A DNA stretch of 64,000 nt from Anaerocolumna sedimenticola. Lineage in GTDB: Bacteria; Bacillota; Clostridia; Lachnospirales; Lachnospiraceae. The notes beneath the pieces are model-generated. The model did no database searches and had not been told where the DNA came from. It saw only the letters and a program-made list of their open reading frames with translations. Location: the NCBI RefSeq assembly GCF_009931695.1, contig NZ_CP048000.1, positions 4,482,501-4,546,500 on the forward strand, given 5' to 3'. A program made the position numbers and the translations under genes. Positions 17,875-28,389 of this stretch are shown here, one piece after another. Every line of letters begins with the position of its first letter. Position 1 is the first letter of the stretch.

Positions 17875-19140
17875 TTATAATCCCAATTCACTCGGCCCTG
17901 ATATTTTGCCGGTTATGGCACTTGCTGCTGCTACGGCCGGACTTGCTAAATAAACTTCAGAATCTACATGTCCCATACGGCCTACAAAATTACGGTTTGT
18001 TGTTGCTACGGCTCTTTCCCCTGCAGCCAAAATACCCATATGTCCTCCGAGACAAGGTCCGCAGGTTGGTGTGCTGACAACCGCACCTGCTTTTATAAAA
18101 GTAGTTAACAACCCCTCTTCCAGAGCTTTAAGATAAATATCCTGAGTTGCAGGAAATATTATTACGCGCATGCCTTTTGCTACTTTTTTTCCTTCCATTA
18201 CTTTGGCAGCAATTCTTAAATCATCAATCCGGCCATTGGTGCAGGAGCCGATAACAACCTGATCTATCTTAATCTCACCTACTTTATCTATGGTCTTTGT
18301 ATTTTCCGGCAAATGAGGAAATGCAACGGTTGGTTTTAAGGTTGATAAATCAATTGCGTAAGTTTCATCATATTCCGCATCTTCATCTGCCTCATAGATT
18401 GTATATTCTTTTTTTGAATGCTCTTTCATATATTCCACTGCTTTGTCATCCACAGGGAAAATACCGTTTTTCGCTCCTGCTTCAATTGCCATGTTTGCCA
18501 TTGTAAAACGGTCATCCATACTTAAATTAGCTATTCCGTCACCGACAAATTCCATGGATTTGTATAAAGCACCGTCAACTCCTATCATACCAATGATATG
18601 CAAAATTACATCTTTACCGCTTACCCACTTTGCAGGTTTGCCGGTTAATTCAAATTTAAGGGCGGATGGAACTTTAAACCATGCTTTTCCCGTAACCATA
18701 CCGGCTGCCATATCCGTACTGCCCACACCGGTGGAGAATGCCCCCAAGGCTCCGTATGTACAGGTATGTGAATCCGCTCCGATAACCGCGTCTCCTGCAA
18801 CAACCAGACCTTTTTCCGGTAAAAGCGCATGTTCAATACCCATTTCGCCGATCTCAAAATAATTGGTTATTTCATGTTCCATAGCGAAATCCCGCATACA
18901 TTTGCAATGTTCTGCAGATTTGATATCCTTATTCGGAGTAAAATGATCCGGTACTAAAGCAATTTTATCCTTATCAAATACTCCTTTTTTATTTACTTTC
19001 TCCATCTCATGAATAGCCACCGGAGCTGTTACGTCATTACCTAAAACTAAATCCAAATCTGCTTCAATTAACTGACCGGCTGTTACGCTTTTAAGTCCGG
19101 CATGAGCTGCTAAGATTTTTTGAGTCATTGTCATTCCCAT
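17875..19140 (-). CDS. leuC: 3-isopropylmalate dehydratase large subunit
   Basis: Fe-S subunit of isopropylmalate isomerase. The cluster cysteines are in GSCTNG (about residue 300) and PTCGPCLGG (about residue 357), and [12 protein letters not shown] is near residue 125. The length of about 421 residues is the shorter two-subunit type that pairs with a 160-residue LeuD. I start at the ATG at 19140 ([15 protein letters not shown]) because a GGAGG lies eight bases upstream; the frame opens 15 nt earlier at an ATG that overlaps that site. Confidence 0.95.
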   Translation of the reverse strand: MGMTMTQKILAAHAGLKSVTAGQLIEADLDLVLGNDVTAPVAIHEMEKVNKKGVFDKDKIALVPDHFTPNKDIKSAEHCKCMRDFAMEHEITNYFEIGEMGIEHALLPEKGLVVAGDAVIGADSHTCTYGALGAFSTGVGSTDMAAGMVTGKAWFKVPSALKFELTGKPAKWVSGKDVILHIIGMIGVDGALYKSMEFVGDGIANLSMDDRFTMANMAIEAGAKNGIFPVDDKAVEYMKEHSKKEYTIYEADEDAEYDETYAIDLSTLKPTVAFPHLPENTKTIDKVGEIKIDQVVIGSCTNGRIDDLRIAAKVMEGKKVAKGMRVIIFPATQDIYLKALEEGLLTTFIKAGAVVSTPTCGPCLGGHMGILAAGERAVATTNRNFVGRMGHVDSEVYLASPAVAAASAITGKISGPSELGL

Positions 19141-19298
19141 ACTCATATCCTCCATTTATTTTATCAGTTTATAAACTTATACATAATTTAATCCTATTAT
19201 GTAAATTGAATATTTTAAAGTTTTTAATCTATCTTATCATTAATTACCCGGCGCAAAAGGTTTAAAGAAGAAAATATTATGTACGAGGGAAGTCAGCT

Positions 19299-19335
19299 AA
19301 ATTGAATCTATTATTCATTCGTATTCATTCAATTT
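19299..19335. repeat. Inverted repeat in the leuB-leuC gap
   Basis: AAATTGAAT (19299-19307) and ATTCAATTT (19327-19335) form a 9-bp inverted repeat. There is no T-run on the minus strand, so it is not a classical terminator; it could be an RNA stem between leuB and leuC. Confidence 0.4.
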
Positions 19336-19371
19336 ATTAGACTTTTAACCCTTAATTCACAGTTATAAAAA

Positions 19372-20454
19372 TTAGATTTCATCAGTAATACGGTCACCCA
19401 TTTCCTTGGTTCCTACTAATGTTTTACCCTCAGACATAATATCTACGGTACGGTATCCCTTCTTAAGTACGGTTTTAACTGCTTCTTCAACCCGGTCCGC
19501 TTCTTCCTCTAAATCAAAAGAATACCTTAGCATCATAGCAGCGGACAATATGGTGGCGATTGGATTAGCTTTATCCTGTCCTGCTATATCCGGTGCGGAA
19601 CCATGACTCGGTTCATATAATCCAAGTTTCGTATCACCAAGACTTGCGGAAGCTAACATACCGATGGAACCTGTTATCATACTTGCTTCATCGGATAAAA
19701 TATCACCAAACATGTTCTCGGTCAAGATAACATCAAATTGTTTCGGATCTTTTACTATCTGCATAGCACAATTATCAACAAGCATATCGCTTAATTCCAC
19801 TTCAGGATAATCAGCGGAAACTTCTTTTACGACCTGCCTCCATAACCGGGACGAATCAATTACATTGGCCTTATCTACGCTGCAGACCTTTTTATTTCTT
19901 TTTTTGGCAATTTCAAACGCCCATTTGGCAATTCTTTTTATTTCATTTTCATCATACACTAATGTATCCATGGCTTTTCTGAGACCATTTTCTTCATAAG
20001 TTTTACGTTCTCCAAAATATAATCCGCCGGTTAACTCTCTTACTACCACAAAATCAAACCCATCACCGATAATTTCATCCTTAAGCGGACAGGCACCTTT
20101 TAACTCATCAAATAAAACGGCCGGTCTTAGATTTGCAAATAGTCCCAACCCTTTACGGATAGCTAAAAGTCCGGCTTCCGGTCTAAGATGGGGTGGAAGG
20201 CTGTACCAATTGGATTGTCCGACTTTACCTCCAACCGCACCAAGCAGCACCGAATCACTTTTTCCGGCAGTTTCCAAAGCTTCCTCTGTTAAAGGTACTC
20301 CTGTCGCATCAATGGAAACACCCCCCATAAGTACTTCAGTATATGTAAATTTGTGGCCGTACTTTTCGCCTATTTTGTCCAGTACTTTCTTCGCTTCCGT
20401 AATTATTTCAGGACCAATCCCATCCCCCGGTATAACAGCAACATTATAATTCAT
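19372..20454 (-). CDS. leuB: 3-isopropylmalate dehydrogenase
   Basis: NAD-dependent oxidative decarboxylation of 3-isopropylmalate. The protein begins [19 protein letters not shown], has the catalytic [13 protein letters not shown] segment near residue 138, the metal-binding aspartates in [13 protein letters not shown] near residue 243, and the cofactor-binding [12 protein letters not shown] near residue 277. It heads leuB-leuC-leuD; leuA is not in the window. A divergent LysR gene and a palindrome lie upstream, suggesting regulation there. Confidence 0.96.
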   Translation of the reverse strand: MNYNVAVIPGDGIGPEIITEAKKVLDKIGEKYGHKFTYTEVLMGGVSIDATGVPLTEEALETAGKSDSVLLGAVGGKVGQSNWYSLPPHLRPEAGLLAIRKGLGLFANLRPAVLFDELKGACPLKDEIIGDGFDFVVVRELTGGLYFGERKTYEENGLRKAMDTLVYDENEIKRIAKWAFEIAKKRNKKVCSVDKANVIDSSRLWRQVVKEVSADYPEVELSDMLVDNCAMQIVKDPKQFDVILTENMFGDILSDEASMITGSIGMLASASLGDTKLGLYEPSHGSAPDIAGQDKANPIATILSAAMMLRYSFDLEEEADRVEEAVKTVLKKGYRTVDIMSEGKTLVGTKEMGDRITDEI

Positions 20455-20563
20455 AGCCCTCTTCCTTTCGTCCTCTTATAGGATATATTTTCTATTGTTA
20501 TTTCATCCTTAACTATTTTATTTTTGTTATTGCTATTCTAACATACTCTTTGCTATAATTGAA

Positions 20564-20584
20564 ATACATATTAAGAATATGTAT
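20564..20584. promoter_or_regulatory. Palindrome between leuB and lysR, probable LysR operator
   Basis: ATACATATT-AAG-AATATGTAT is a perfect 9-bp inverted repeat in the divergent gap. On the minus strand it lies just upstream of TTTCAA-18 bp-TAGAAT, a plausible leuB promoter, which is where a LysR-type activator binds. The link to this regulator is inference from position. Confidence 0.5.
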
Positions 20585-20682
20585 TATAACTTATAGTTAT
20601 AGTTATAATTTTAAAACATGAATCATATATCCTGCTATTATACTCTTCACACTAAAACCCATACTTATTATGCATAAATCTC

Positions 20683-20709
20683 GAAGAATAGCTGCTTTTG
20701 CTATTCTTC
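20683..20709 (+). other. Hairpin in the lysR leader
   Basis: A perfect 10-bp inverted repeat, GAAGAATAGC / GCTATTCTTC, lies about 45 bp before the LysR start codon. There is no T-run after it. It may fold in the lysR leader; its role is unknown. Confidence 0.4.
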
Positions 20710-20751
20710 CAATGGCTTACATGATTTTGCGAAGGAAAAGAAAGGGATGCA

Positions 20752-21708
20752 ATGGGAGAAACTATGGAACAAAACTTATCCTTATATAAAATTTTTAACA
20801 CGGTAGCAGAAACAGGTAATATATCCCATGCAGCAAAAGAGCTTTATATCAGCCAGCCTGCCATCAGCAAAGCCATAACAAAACTGGAGGAGAATCTGGG
20901 TATCCTTTTATTTAACAGAACCTCAAGAGGAGTTCATCTTACCGAGGAGGGAAACCTGTTATATGAACATACAAAATCTGCTTTTGATACCTTGCTGCAG
21001 GGGGAAGCAAATATAAAACGTATTAACGAATTAGGAATCGGGCATCTCCGTATCGGAGTCAGCACTACATTGTGTAAGTATATCTTACTCCCATATCTGA
21101 AGCGTTTTGTATCTTCCCATCCACATATTAAAATAACCATAGAATGTCAGTCGACCTTCCAGACTTTAGAATTATTGGAACGTGGAAAACTGGATATTGG
21201 TTTAATTGGAAAACCGGTTAATTTAAAAAATTTAGATTTTTATACGGTAGAGCAGATTGAAGATATTTTTGTTACTACGGAATCATACCTGGAAAATTTA
21301 AGAGTACGTGAATCTACCTCCTCCGTGTCAGTTCAGGTAAAACGTTCTAAGGATAATAAATTATCTGGTATTTCGGACGATATTTTTAAGACAGCTAATG
21401 TTATGCTGCTTGATGAAAAAAATATGACCAGATTATATATTGAAGATTATTTTACAAGAAACCAGATTGAAACTAACCAGATACTCGAAGTCAGTAATAT
21501 GGATCTGTTAATTGAATTTGCTAAGATCGGGCTCGGGGTCTCCTGCGTAATTAAAGAATTTATACAAAAAGAATTAGAAGGTGGAATCCTGATAGAAATT
21601 CCATTAGAAAAGCCCTTAGGCAAAAGAGAAGTAGGTTTTGCTTACTTAAGTAATTCCAGGCTATCGGAAGCAGCAAAGCGGTTTATACAATTTTATAAAC
21701 ATCAATAA
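20752..21708 (+). CDS. LysR family transcriptional regulator
   Basis: An N-terminal winged helix-turn-helix (about residues 8-65, including NISHAAKELYISQPAISKAI) is followed by an effector-binding domain of about 230 residues. The gene is divergent from leuB, so control of the leucine genes is the simplest guess; the effector is unknown. Two starts are possible: the ATG at 20752, and one at 20764 with GGGAG five bases upstream, which would remove four residues. I keep the longer form. Confidence 0.88.
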   Translation: MGETMEQNLSLYKIFNTVAETGNISHAAKELYISQPAISKAITKLEENLGILLFNRTSRGVHLTEEGNLLYEHTKSAFDTLLQGEANIKRINELGIGHLRIGVSTTLCKYILLPYLKRFVSSHPHIKITIECQSTFQTLELLERGKLDIGLIGKPVNLKNLDFYTVEQIEDIFVTTESYLENLRVRESTSSVSVQVKRSKDNKLSGISDDIFKTANVMLLDEKNMTRLYIEDYFTRNQIETNQILEVSNMDLLIEFAKIGLGVSCVIKEFIQKELEGGILIEIPLEKPLGKREVGFAYLSNSRLSEAAKRFIQFYKHQ

Positions 21709-21726
21709 TTTATATAACGAATATAG

Positions 21727-21783
21727 GATGCTGCTGCAAATTCTCACCAGAAAAATATATTTCAGCTGTAGCAACAGCACCCT
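21727..21783. terminator. Structured terminator between convergent genes
   Basis: GATGCTGCTGC and GCAACAGCACC form an 11-bp stem (with G-U pairs) around a loop of about 35 nt. It lies between the converging lysR and VOC genes. Long T-runs are missing. The same GCTGYTGC stem is used at 47636-47729. Confidence 0.5.
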
Positions 21784-21790
21784 TCTTTAA

Positions 21791-22207
21791 TCAATTATTA
21801 CTTTCATGGCTTAATTGCCAGTGAATACCAAACTTGTCCGTTAAGGAACCGTAACATTTACTCCAGAAAGTTTCCTGCAATTCCATTTCAACCTTACCGC
21901 CATCTTTTAATTTTTCAAACCAATTTTTTATTTCATCTACGTTATTATGGACAACAGCAAGACTGATATTATTTCCCTGGGTAAATGCCGATCCGGCCAC
22001 ATTATCGGAAAACATAACGTAACTACCGCTGATGTTAAGTCTGGCATGCATGATTAATTTTTTATTTTCTTCTGAGACCGGATAATCCGGATCCTCCGGA
22101 GCATCTCCCATAGTCATGATCTGGGGCATATCAGTACCAAAAACCTCTGCATAAAACTCTACCGCTTCTCTGCAGTTCCCGTTAAAAATGAGATATACAT
22201 TTACCAT
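21791..22207 (-). CDS. VOC family (PhnB/YjdN-like glyoxalase fold) protein
   Basis: The 138-residue protein has the PhnB-like VOC fold: VYLIFNGNCREAVEFYAEVFG at the start, an HARLNISGSYVMFSD strand in the middle, and the end ...GSLTDKFGIHWQLSH typical of this group. Such proteins are often annotated as 3-demethylubiquinone methyltransferase-like, but no methyltransferase motif is present and the function is unknown. It is a single gene, convergent with lysR. Confidence 0.85.
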   Translation of the reverse strand: MVNVYLIFNGNCREAVEFYAEVFGTDMPQIMTMGDAPEDPDYPVSEENKKLIMHARLNISGSYVMFSDNVAGSAFTQGNNISLAVVHNNVDEIKNWFEKLKDGGKVEMELQETFWSKCYGSLTDKFGIHWQLSHESNN

Positions 22208-22398
22208 AATCGTTCTCCTTATTCTATGCTTGATTTAGGTAATTACGAAACAAGATAATTACAGTTTATAACATACGATTAATACAATAATTCCGTTTCG
22301 CAATTATGTTCATTTTTGTCTATCAATTTGAAATAGTACAGTAAATAATGTCTCTGATATTATATAGATTATTTTTATTTTTATACTTTTATAAAAAC

Positions 22399-23487
22399 TT
22401 AATCACGATTTTCCAATACTCCCCTGTATTTTTCAAATGCGCTTGGCAGTGTATAAATCTCATCGATTTCTTTTTTCGTTACCCAGGCTTCGTTTAAAGA
22501 TATATCTGAGTTGTAAACACTTTCTTCAGCTACCTTATCTTCTTTTGTGATATGCACATAAAATCCTGTCATATGCCATTCAATATGGGAAAAAATATGT
22601 TTTCCTTCTCCTAAGCTATAATAATTAAAATCAGAATATCCCTGATTCTTTAAATATTCTTCCAGTTGTAACGGTGTTAATTTTCCCTCCAGAGAAGGTA
22701 GTTCCCAGAGTCCGGCAAGCAAGCCTTCATTATGACGTTTTCTAATGTAATACGTACCAGATTTCTCTAATACCAGAATTGTTTTGTCTTCGACTTTTCG
22801 CGCCTTTTTGTCCTGTTTAACCGGAATACTCATCTCAGTTTTATTGTGATAAGCCTTACATAAATGCATAATAGGACATTTCATACAGATTGGTTTCCCG
22901 TTTGGTATACATACCGTAGCTCCAAGTTCCATAATTGCCTGATTAAAATCACCCGGCCTCTCCTTGGGTATAATTTCCCTGATATCCTGTTCCAATTCTT
23001 TTTTTATACTTGCTTTGGTAATGTCGTCAAAACTACCTGCCACCCGCTTCATTACCCGAAGTACATTACCATCTACTGCCGGTTCCGGAATTTGAAAGGC
23101 TATGGAAGCTATGGCACCTGCCGTATAGGAACCGATTCCAGGGAGTTTTAACAGACTGGAATAATCCGGAGGTAATTCACCATTGTATTCCTCCAAAATA
23201 ATTCGGGCTGCTTTCCCAAGATTCCTGACTCTGTTATAGTACCCTAACCCCTCCCATAATTTAAGAAGCTGCTCCTCTTTGGCATATGCCAGTGACTTTA
23301 TGTCCGGCAGGGTATTGATAAAACGGTCAAAATAGATTTTTACCGCTTCTACCCTGGTTTGCTGCAGCATAATTTCCGAAATCCAAACATAATAGGGCTT
23401 GGGATTTTCCCTCCATGGCAATATTCTGGCATTGTTGTCGTACCAGTCCAGTAAATATTCAATTGTATCCGTATAATTATAATTCAT
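22399..23487 (-). CDS. mutY: A/G-specific adenine glycosylase
   Basis: MutY removes adenine mispaired with 8-oxoguanine. The helix-hairpin-helix LPGIGSYTAGAI is near residue 112 and the catalytic Asp follows in EPAVDGNVLRV. SEIMLQQTRVE near residue 37 holds the catalytic Glu. An Fe-S cluster is formed by four Cys in CIPNGKPICMKCPIMHLC, and a C-terminal NUDIX-like domain recognises 8-oxoG. I start at 23487 (MNYNYTDT), with GGAGACAAGGA upstream; the frame is open further but lacks a ribosome-binding site. Confidence 0.94.
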   Translation of the reverse strand: MNYNYTDTIEYLLDWYDNNARILPWRENPKPYYVWISEIMLQQTRVEAVKIYFDRFINTLPDIKSLAYAKEEQLLKLWEGLGYYNRVRNLGKAARIILEEYNGELPPDYSSLLKLPGIGSYTAGAIASIAFQIPEPAVDGNVLRVMKRVAGSFDDITKASIKKELEQDIREIIPKERPGDFNQAIMELGATVCIPNGKPICMKCPIMHLCKAYHNKTEMSIPVKQDKKARKVEDKTILVLEKSGTYYIRKRHNEGLLAGLWELPSLEGKLTPLQLEEYLKNQGYSDFNYYSLGEGKHIFSHIEWHMTGFYVHITKEDKVAEESVYNSDISLNEAWVTKKEIDEIYTLPSAFEKYRGVLENRD

Positions 23488-23758
23488 TCCTTGTCTCCAT
23501 TTTATTGAATTTAACCTAAATGTATAAGTAACAAAACATAATAGGAAAGACATTACGATCGTTTAATATCGTAATAATCCTATTCATTAATCCTGTATGT
23601 AATAATCCAATACTATTTTACATGAATACAGAGGTTGTAACAATAAATATTTATTAGCTGATATTTCCATAAGGGTCAAAGTGTGGAAAAGAAACTGCCC
23701 TGCAGTTCTTTGGAAGTATGAAACTAAATCCGCAGGAATTTCCTATGTAACAAAATAA
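23488..23758. other. Intergenic region upstream of mutY
   Basis: No gene seen. It contains a perfect 8-bp inverted repeat ATTACGAT / ATCGTAAT (23552-23575) about 65 bp before the mutY start, and a hairpin-forming stretch around 23690-23715 (AAGAACTGC / GCAGTTTCTT on the minus strand). Either may act on mutY expression, but nothing identifies them. Confidence 0.4.
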
Positions 23759-23800
23759 GAATATCCCCGGTTATTATAATTACCTCATCCGGGGATATTC
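23759..23800 (-). terminator. Terminator after ilvC (possibly bidirectional)
   Basis: Perfect 12-bp stem GAATATCCCCGG / CCGGGGATATTC. On the minus strand it is followed by TTATTTTG, and on the plus strand by TCCTTTTTTTC. It lies 72 bp after the ilvC stop. Confidence 0.85.
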
Positions 23801-23871
23801 TCCTTTTTTTCTAAAACAGTCGAAACTCCTAAACATTTCTTCCTGTTATAAATCCAATAAATTAATTATTT

Positions 23872-24894
<1,023 letters not shown>

Positions 24895-24998
24895 CTAAAT
24901 ATAATAATTTATTATTGTAAAAAGTGTCGCCACTCTTTGAAATAATCCCTTTTATCTTTACCCATTTAACTTGTTAAAGTCTCAATTTAAATAACACC

Positions 24999-25017
24999 GC
25001 CTGCACGTATGCAGGCG
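24999..25017 (-). terminator. Hairpin between ilvN and ilvC
   Basis: 8-bp stem CGCCTGCA / TGCAGGCG with a 3-nt loop. On the minus strand it is followed by GTGTTATTTAAATT. It could be a weak terminator or an intercistronic stem between ilvN and ilvC. Confidence 0.5.
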
Positions 25018-25043
25018 TTTTAAATAATGTCACCTACGACTGC

Positions 25044-25550
25044 TTAATCATCCAGATAATCCGCTATATCTCCTGAACCTCTTGTAAGACCGGTTATTCC
25101 CGTTCTTACAATTTCCTTTATGGTATAACCCTCTAATAACTTTATAAAAGCATCTATTTTAGCCTGGTTACCGGTTAATTCTATCATGAGGGATTCCATA
25201 GCCACATCTACGATTTTAGCTCTGAAAATGTCGGCTACCGCAATAATTGCTTGTCTTTCTTTTACTGTCGACAATACTTTTACCAGAATTAACTCCCTGC
25301 ATACAGATTCTTCCGGAAGCAGCTCACGGATTTCCCTGACATCCTCTAACTTTAATAATTGTTTTCGGATCTGTTCTAAAATCTGGTCATCACCATTCAC
25401 AACTACAGTCATTCTGGAATAAGCAGGATCCTGTGTTTCACCAACTGTTAAACTGTCTATATTGTAACCTCTTCTGCTGAATAAACCTGATACACGGCTT
25501 AATACGCCGGCCGTATTATCCACCAGTATTGATAACACCATTTTCTTCAT
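25044..25550 (-). CDS. ilvN: Acetolactate synthase regulatory (small) subunit
   Basis: Small subunit that gives valine feedback control to acetolactate synthase. The N-terminal ACT domain starts LSILVDNTAGVLSRVSGLFS and contains RRGYNIDSLTVG; the second domain is at about residues 80-165. I start at 25550 (MKKMVLS), since GGGAGG lies six bases upstream. The catalytic subunit IlvB is not adjacent, so it must be encoded elsewhere. A consensus promoter lies 41 bp upstream. Confidence 0.95.
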   Translation of the reverse strand: MKKMVLSILVDNTAGVLSRVSGLFSRRGYNIDSLTVGETQDPAYSRMTVVVNGDDQILEQIRKQLLKLEDVREIRELLPEESVCRELILVKVLSTVKERQAIIAVADIFRAKIVDVAMESLMIELTGNQAKIDAFIKLLEGYTIKEIVRTGITGLTRGSGDIADYLDD

Positions 25551-25590
25551 AGGAACCTCCCATGTATTTCTATGCATTTAAATTGTATTC

Positions 25591-25619
25591 ATTTTAACAA
25601 TATGAGTATTAATTGTCAA
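25591..25619 (-). promoter_or_regulatory. SigA-type promoter of ilvN
   Basis: Minus strand: TTGACA (25619-25614), a 17-bp spacer, and TAAAAT (25596-25591). It is a good match 41 bp ahead of the ilvN start. Confidence 0.7.
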
Positions 25620-25654
25620 TAATTAAAACATTTTTTGAATAACAATTTATATAC

Positions 25655-25671
25655 GGCGGAAAAACTCCGCC
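25655..25671. terminator. Small GC-rich hairpin with T-run on the plus strand
   Basis: GGCGGA / TCCGCC with a 5-nt loop, followed by TTTT on the plus strand and by GTATATAAATTG on the minus strand. It lies between the glycosyltransferase gene end and the ilvN promoter, so it probably ends minus-strand transcription from the glycosyltransferase. Confidence 0.5.
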
Positions 25672-25747
25672 TTTTATCGGATATTTGTAAAACAATTTCT
25701 AATAAGGAATACTATCATGGATTATGAGAAAATTTCGGTTTCATTTT

Positions 25748-26749
25748 CTAAAGAATGTACAGTAATCCCAGGTTTCTTAAAACACCTGTTTTCATAAACC
25801 CGAATTTTAAAACCAGATGTCTTCTTTTAATCCAATTTTGATTTAGTATATTTGCCATGGAATAAACCTGTAACTTTTGTCTTATTGGCATTTCCGACTC
25901 AAACATACGGTAAAATTCATCTGCCTGCAGCGCGGTTTTATATATAACTTCTTTTTGCTTTTCTAAAGAGGAAACGCGATCGTGTATATAGGACAAAAAG
26001 TTTTGATTTCCAACCACATTCCCGCCATGCTGTCTGTAAAATAATGTAACGGTAGGTAAAAAATTAATTTTACCAAATGTAGCAGCAATTAAAGCTACCC
26101 ACCAATCATGATATCTTGCATTGATGGGCTGAACAGTCATATATTTTCTTAAAGATTCATTAAACATAACGGTACATCCGATTAATTTATTTTCCATCAT
26201 AATATGGGGCAGGTCAACTTTCCTGGTATCTAATTTACTGCTTTTATAAAAGGAGCGGTTTAGGATGTTCAAATTGCTGTCTACGACCAAAGCATCTGTA
26301 AATACTGCTAACGGGATATCTTGTCCGTATTTCTTCTCTACCTTTTTCATTTGAATCATAGTTTTATCAATTTTGTCTGTCATCCAGACATCATCCTGGT
26401 CACAAAACATATAGTAATCCATCACAGGTACCGGCTCCGAATCATCACCATCCGCTTCTTCAAGCCGTCCCGCTTCTTCCTGTAATCTTCTGTTAAAATC
26501 AGCCGCATATTGAACACCCTCTAAAAAATTCAGAGTAACTCCTTTATTTCTGTTATTCTGCTGAAACATAATTTTATCCGGTTGACGACGAACATATTCT
26601 TCAATTATACCTTTGGTATCATCCGCTGAGCCATCATCAAATATCCATAATTTCCAATTTTTATAAGTATTCTTTAATATAGATTCAAGCTGTTCTCTTA
26701 TATATTTCTCGCCGTTATATGTTGCCATAATAATATTTACACGATTCAT
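25748..26749 (-). CDS. Family 2 glycosyltransferase
   Basis: GT-A fold transferase. The start VNIIMATYNGEKYIREQLES, the first acidic motif FDDGSADDT near residue 38 and the DxD-like MFCDQDDVWM near residue 113 are all typical of GT2 enzymes that add rhamnose or related sugars to cell-surface glycans. An acidic insert lies at about residues 87-105 (EEADGDDSEPV). No clear membrane segment. A second GT2 gene lies 77 bp upstream, so the two form a surface-polysaccharide pair. The sugar is unknown. Confidence 0.88.
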   Translation of the reverse strand: MNRVNIIMATYNGEKYIREQLESILKNTYKNWKLWIFDDGSADDTKGIIEEYVRRQPDKIMFQQNNRNKGVTLNFLEGVQYAADFNRRLQEEAGRLEEADGDDSEPVPVMDYYMFCDQDDVWMTDKIDKTMIQMKKVEKKYGQDIPLAVFTDALVVDSNLNILNRSFYKSSKLDTRKVDLPHIMMENKLIGCTVMFNESLRKYMTVQPINARYHDWWVALIAATFGKINFLPTVTLFYRQHGGNVVGNQNFLSYIHDRVSSLEKQKEVIYKTALQADEFYRMFESEMPIRQKLQVYSMANILNQNWIKRRHLVLKFGFMKTGVLRNLGLLYIL

Positions 26750-26826
26750 ACCTTTTCCTGACCTTTCCGGAAGTTTACCTGCAAAAACAGGTAAGTCATT
26801 TTAATTTCTATCATTATTTAGTTTCT

Positions 26827-27822
26827 TCATTTCCAGTAAGAAGGATTCATACTTAGTTTTTTTATCAGACTCGAAGGGAGCTTATCATAATTTTTCCCAG
26901 CTAAATAACCCAGATATTTAAACCCGCTTATGAATATTAAGTCAGGGATTAAAATATACTCTTTTTTCTCGATTAAATAATCTAAGGTCTGTTTTACCAA
27001 TTTAGTACCTTCCGTTTCTGATTTAACGGATGAAAAGATATGATTATACTGTTTTTGTGAAACAGCTAAATCAAAATTTCTTTTAAATTGCTGTACATAA
27101 GTATATACATGGGAATGATAAACCCTGGCGCCGGCAGCATATGCTATGGAGTATCCGGCATTAATAATTCCGGCTGCCATTATCATATCCTCATTGAATA
27201 TTGTCTTGGTAGCAAAACCGGAAAGCTCTTCGTAAACGCTTTTTCGGTATGCGGCACATACATTAGAGCAAAAATAAGTTTTTATACCCAGCACAGGTAA
27301 GTCCTCCAATGATTTTGTGAAACTTTGATCGGGATAATTAAACTGTCTGGTATAACTTTCAATGATACCGCTTTTTGGCATAGCTAACTGCCTTCCATAA
27401 GCTGCTGCGACCTTCTTGTCCTGAAAAGGTATAAGCAGAGATTTTATCAGATTTACATCGGCCGGAACTGCATCCTGTGTCATAAAAACAATGATTTCAG
27501 CCTGTGACAGGGAAGCACCGTAGTTTCTTGTTCCACCATGATCAAAATCAGGTTTTTTTATTTCATAACGCTCAATCTTACAGCCGGAACTGTTTAAACT
27601 CAGGGCATATGCCAGGGCTTCTTCCGGATTATCTATACTATCGGTTTCTGTCTCCACGGTATGAAGTAATATGATCCGATTTGGCTTTACTGTTTGTTTT
27701 ACCAGTCTTTCCATTAACTGATTAAATTTTGTATCCGGTTTATATACCGGTATTATAACATCAACTGAGACCGAATATTTACTCGGCATATCATTATTAT
27801 CTAGTTCTTCTCTCTCCTTCAT
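26827..27822 (-). CDS. Family 2 glycosyltransferase
   Basis: Another GT-A fold transferase: VDVIIPVYKPDTKFNQLMERL at the start, FDHGGTRNYGASLSQAEIIVF near residue 93 (in part), and MTQDAVPAD as the metal-binding region. It resembles rhamnosyltransferases by the FDHGGTRN pattern. I start at 27822 (MKEREELD) with GAGGTGG upstream; the frame opens 18 nt earlier at a GTG within that site. A hairpin (TTACCTG / CAGGTAA near 26770-26795) separates it from the next GT2 gene. Confidence 0.86.
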   Translation of the reverse strand: MKEREELDNNDMPSKYSVSVDVIIPVYKPDTKFNQLMERLVKQTVKPNRIILLHTVETETDSIDNPEEALAYALSLNSSGCKIERYEIKKPDFDHGGTRNYGASLSQAEIIVFMTQDAVPADVNLIKSLLIPFQDKKVAAAYGRQLAMPKSGIIESYTRQFNYPDQSFTKSLEDLPVLGIKTYFCSNVCAAYRKSVYEELSGFATKTIFNEDMIMAAGIINAGYSIAYAAGARVYHSHVYTYVQQFKRNFDLAVSQKQYNHIFSSVKSETEGTKLVKQTLDYLIEKKEYILIPDLIFISGFKYLGYLAGKNYDKLPSSLIKKLSMNPSYWK

Positions 27823-28021
27823 ATCGATGTGCCACCTCACTTATTGTACAATTATAAGCCTATCATACCCAAGTATTAATTTTCTGTCAAGGAGGTATCT
27901 ATTTTATCTTATTTTGTTGGATTTTATTGTATTTTGTCACATTTCAATCAATTACTATCTCTGAGCTTCTCCCTTTCTCCCTATTTACAATCATTCAAAC
28001 AAGCTTATATTAACTGTACTT
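27823..28021. other. Intergenic region upstream of the glycosyltransferase pair
   Basis: No gene seen. AT-rich sequence with repeated ATTTTGT units near 27910-27945; it must contain the promoter of the glycosyltransferase pair. Confidence 0.4.
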
Positions 28022-28122
28022 TCGCGTAAACCGGAAGAAACACGCTTTGCGAGTTTCTTCGGTTCGCGTGCGCGTTCGAATTATTGCAAGCAAGCTTTCT
28101 AATTCTCACTTTGTTTTCGCGG
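28022..28122 (+). repeat. Dispersed repeat of about 100 bp, copy 1
   Basis: The segment from CGCGTAAACCGGAAGAAAC to TTTGTTTTCGCGG recurs in opposite orientation at 55141-55240 with only a few differences. It contains internal inverted repeats, such as CCGGAAGAAAC / GTTTCTTCGG, and an alternating CGCG-rich core (TTCGCGTGCGCGTTCGAA). Both copies are intergenic. It looks like a REP- or MITE-like element. Confidence 0.75.
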
Positions 28123-28130
28123 AAATAACA

Positions 28131-28165
28131 GAGTGTCCATAAAAGCAACACTCTTATGGACACTC
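28131..28165. other. Hairpin beside the dispersed repeat
   Basis: Perfect 11-bp stem GAGTGTCCATA / TATGGACACTC with a 13-nt loop, followed by TCTGTTCATTTTAATTTTA on the plus strand. It may be a terminator. Confidence 0.45.
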
Positions 28166-28185
28166 TCTGTTCATTTTAATTTTAT

Positions 28186-28261
28186 AAGATTAGGCTGTCA
28201 AAAGGTCAATTTAAAATTATGGTTCGTTAATTATTTGTATGGCTTTTGACACCCTAATCTT
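28186..28261 (-). terminator. Long-stem terminator-like structure after htrA
   Basis: A nearly perfect 19-bp inverted repeat (AAGATTAGGCTGTCAAAAG / CTTTTGACACCCTAATCTT) with a 38-nt loop lies about 130 bp after the htrA stop on the minus strand. Confidence 0.55.
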
Positions 28262-28389
28262 TTATAATTATTAAAAATATTATTCAGTTAAATCTTTCAG
28301 ATAATAAAGTCTTCAAAATTATCATTTTATTAAAGTTTTTAACGGTTTATTTATTTAAGGTTATTAATTTACATCAATCTTTAATACAT

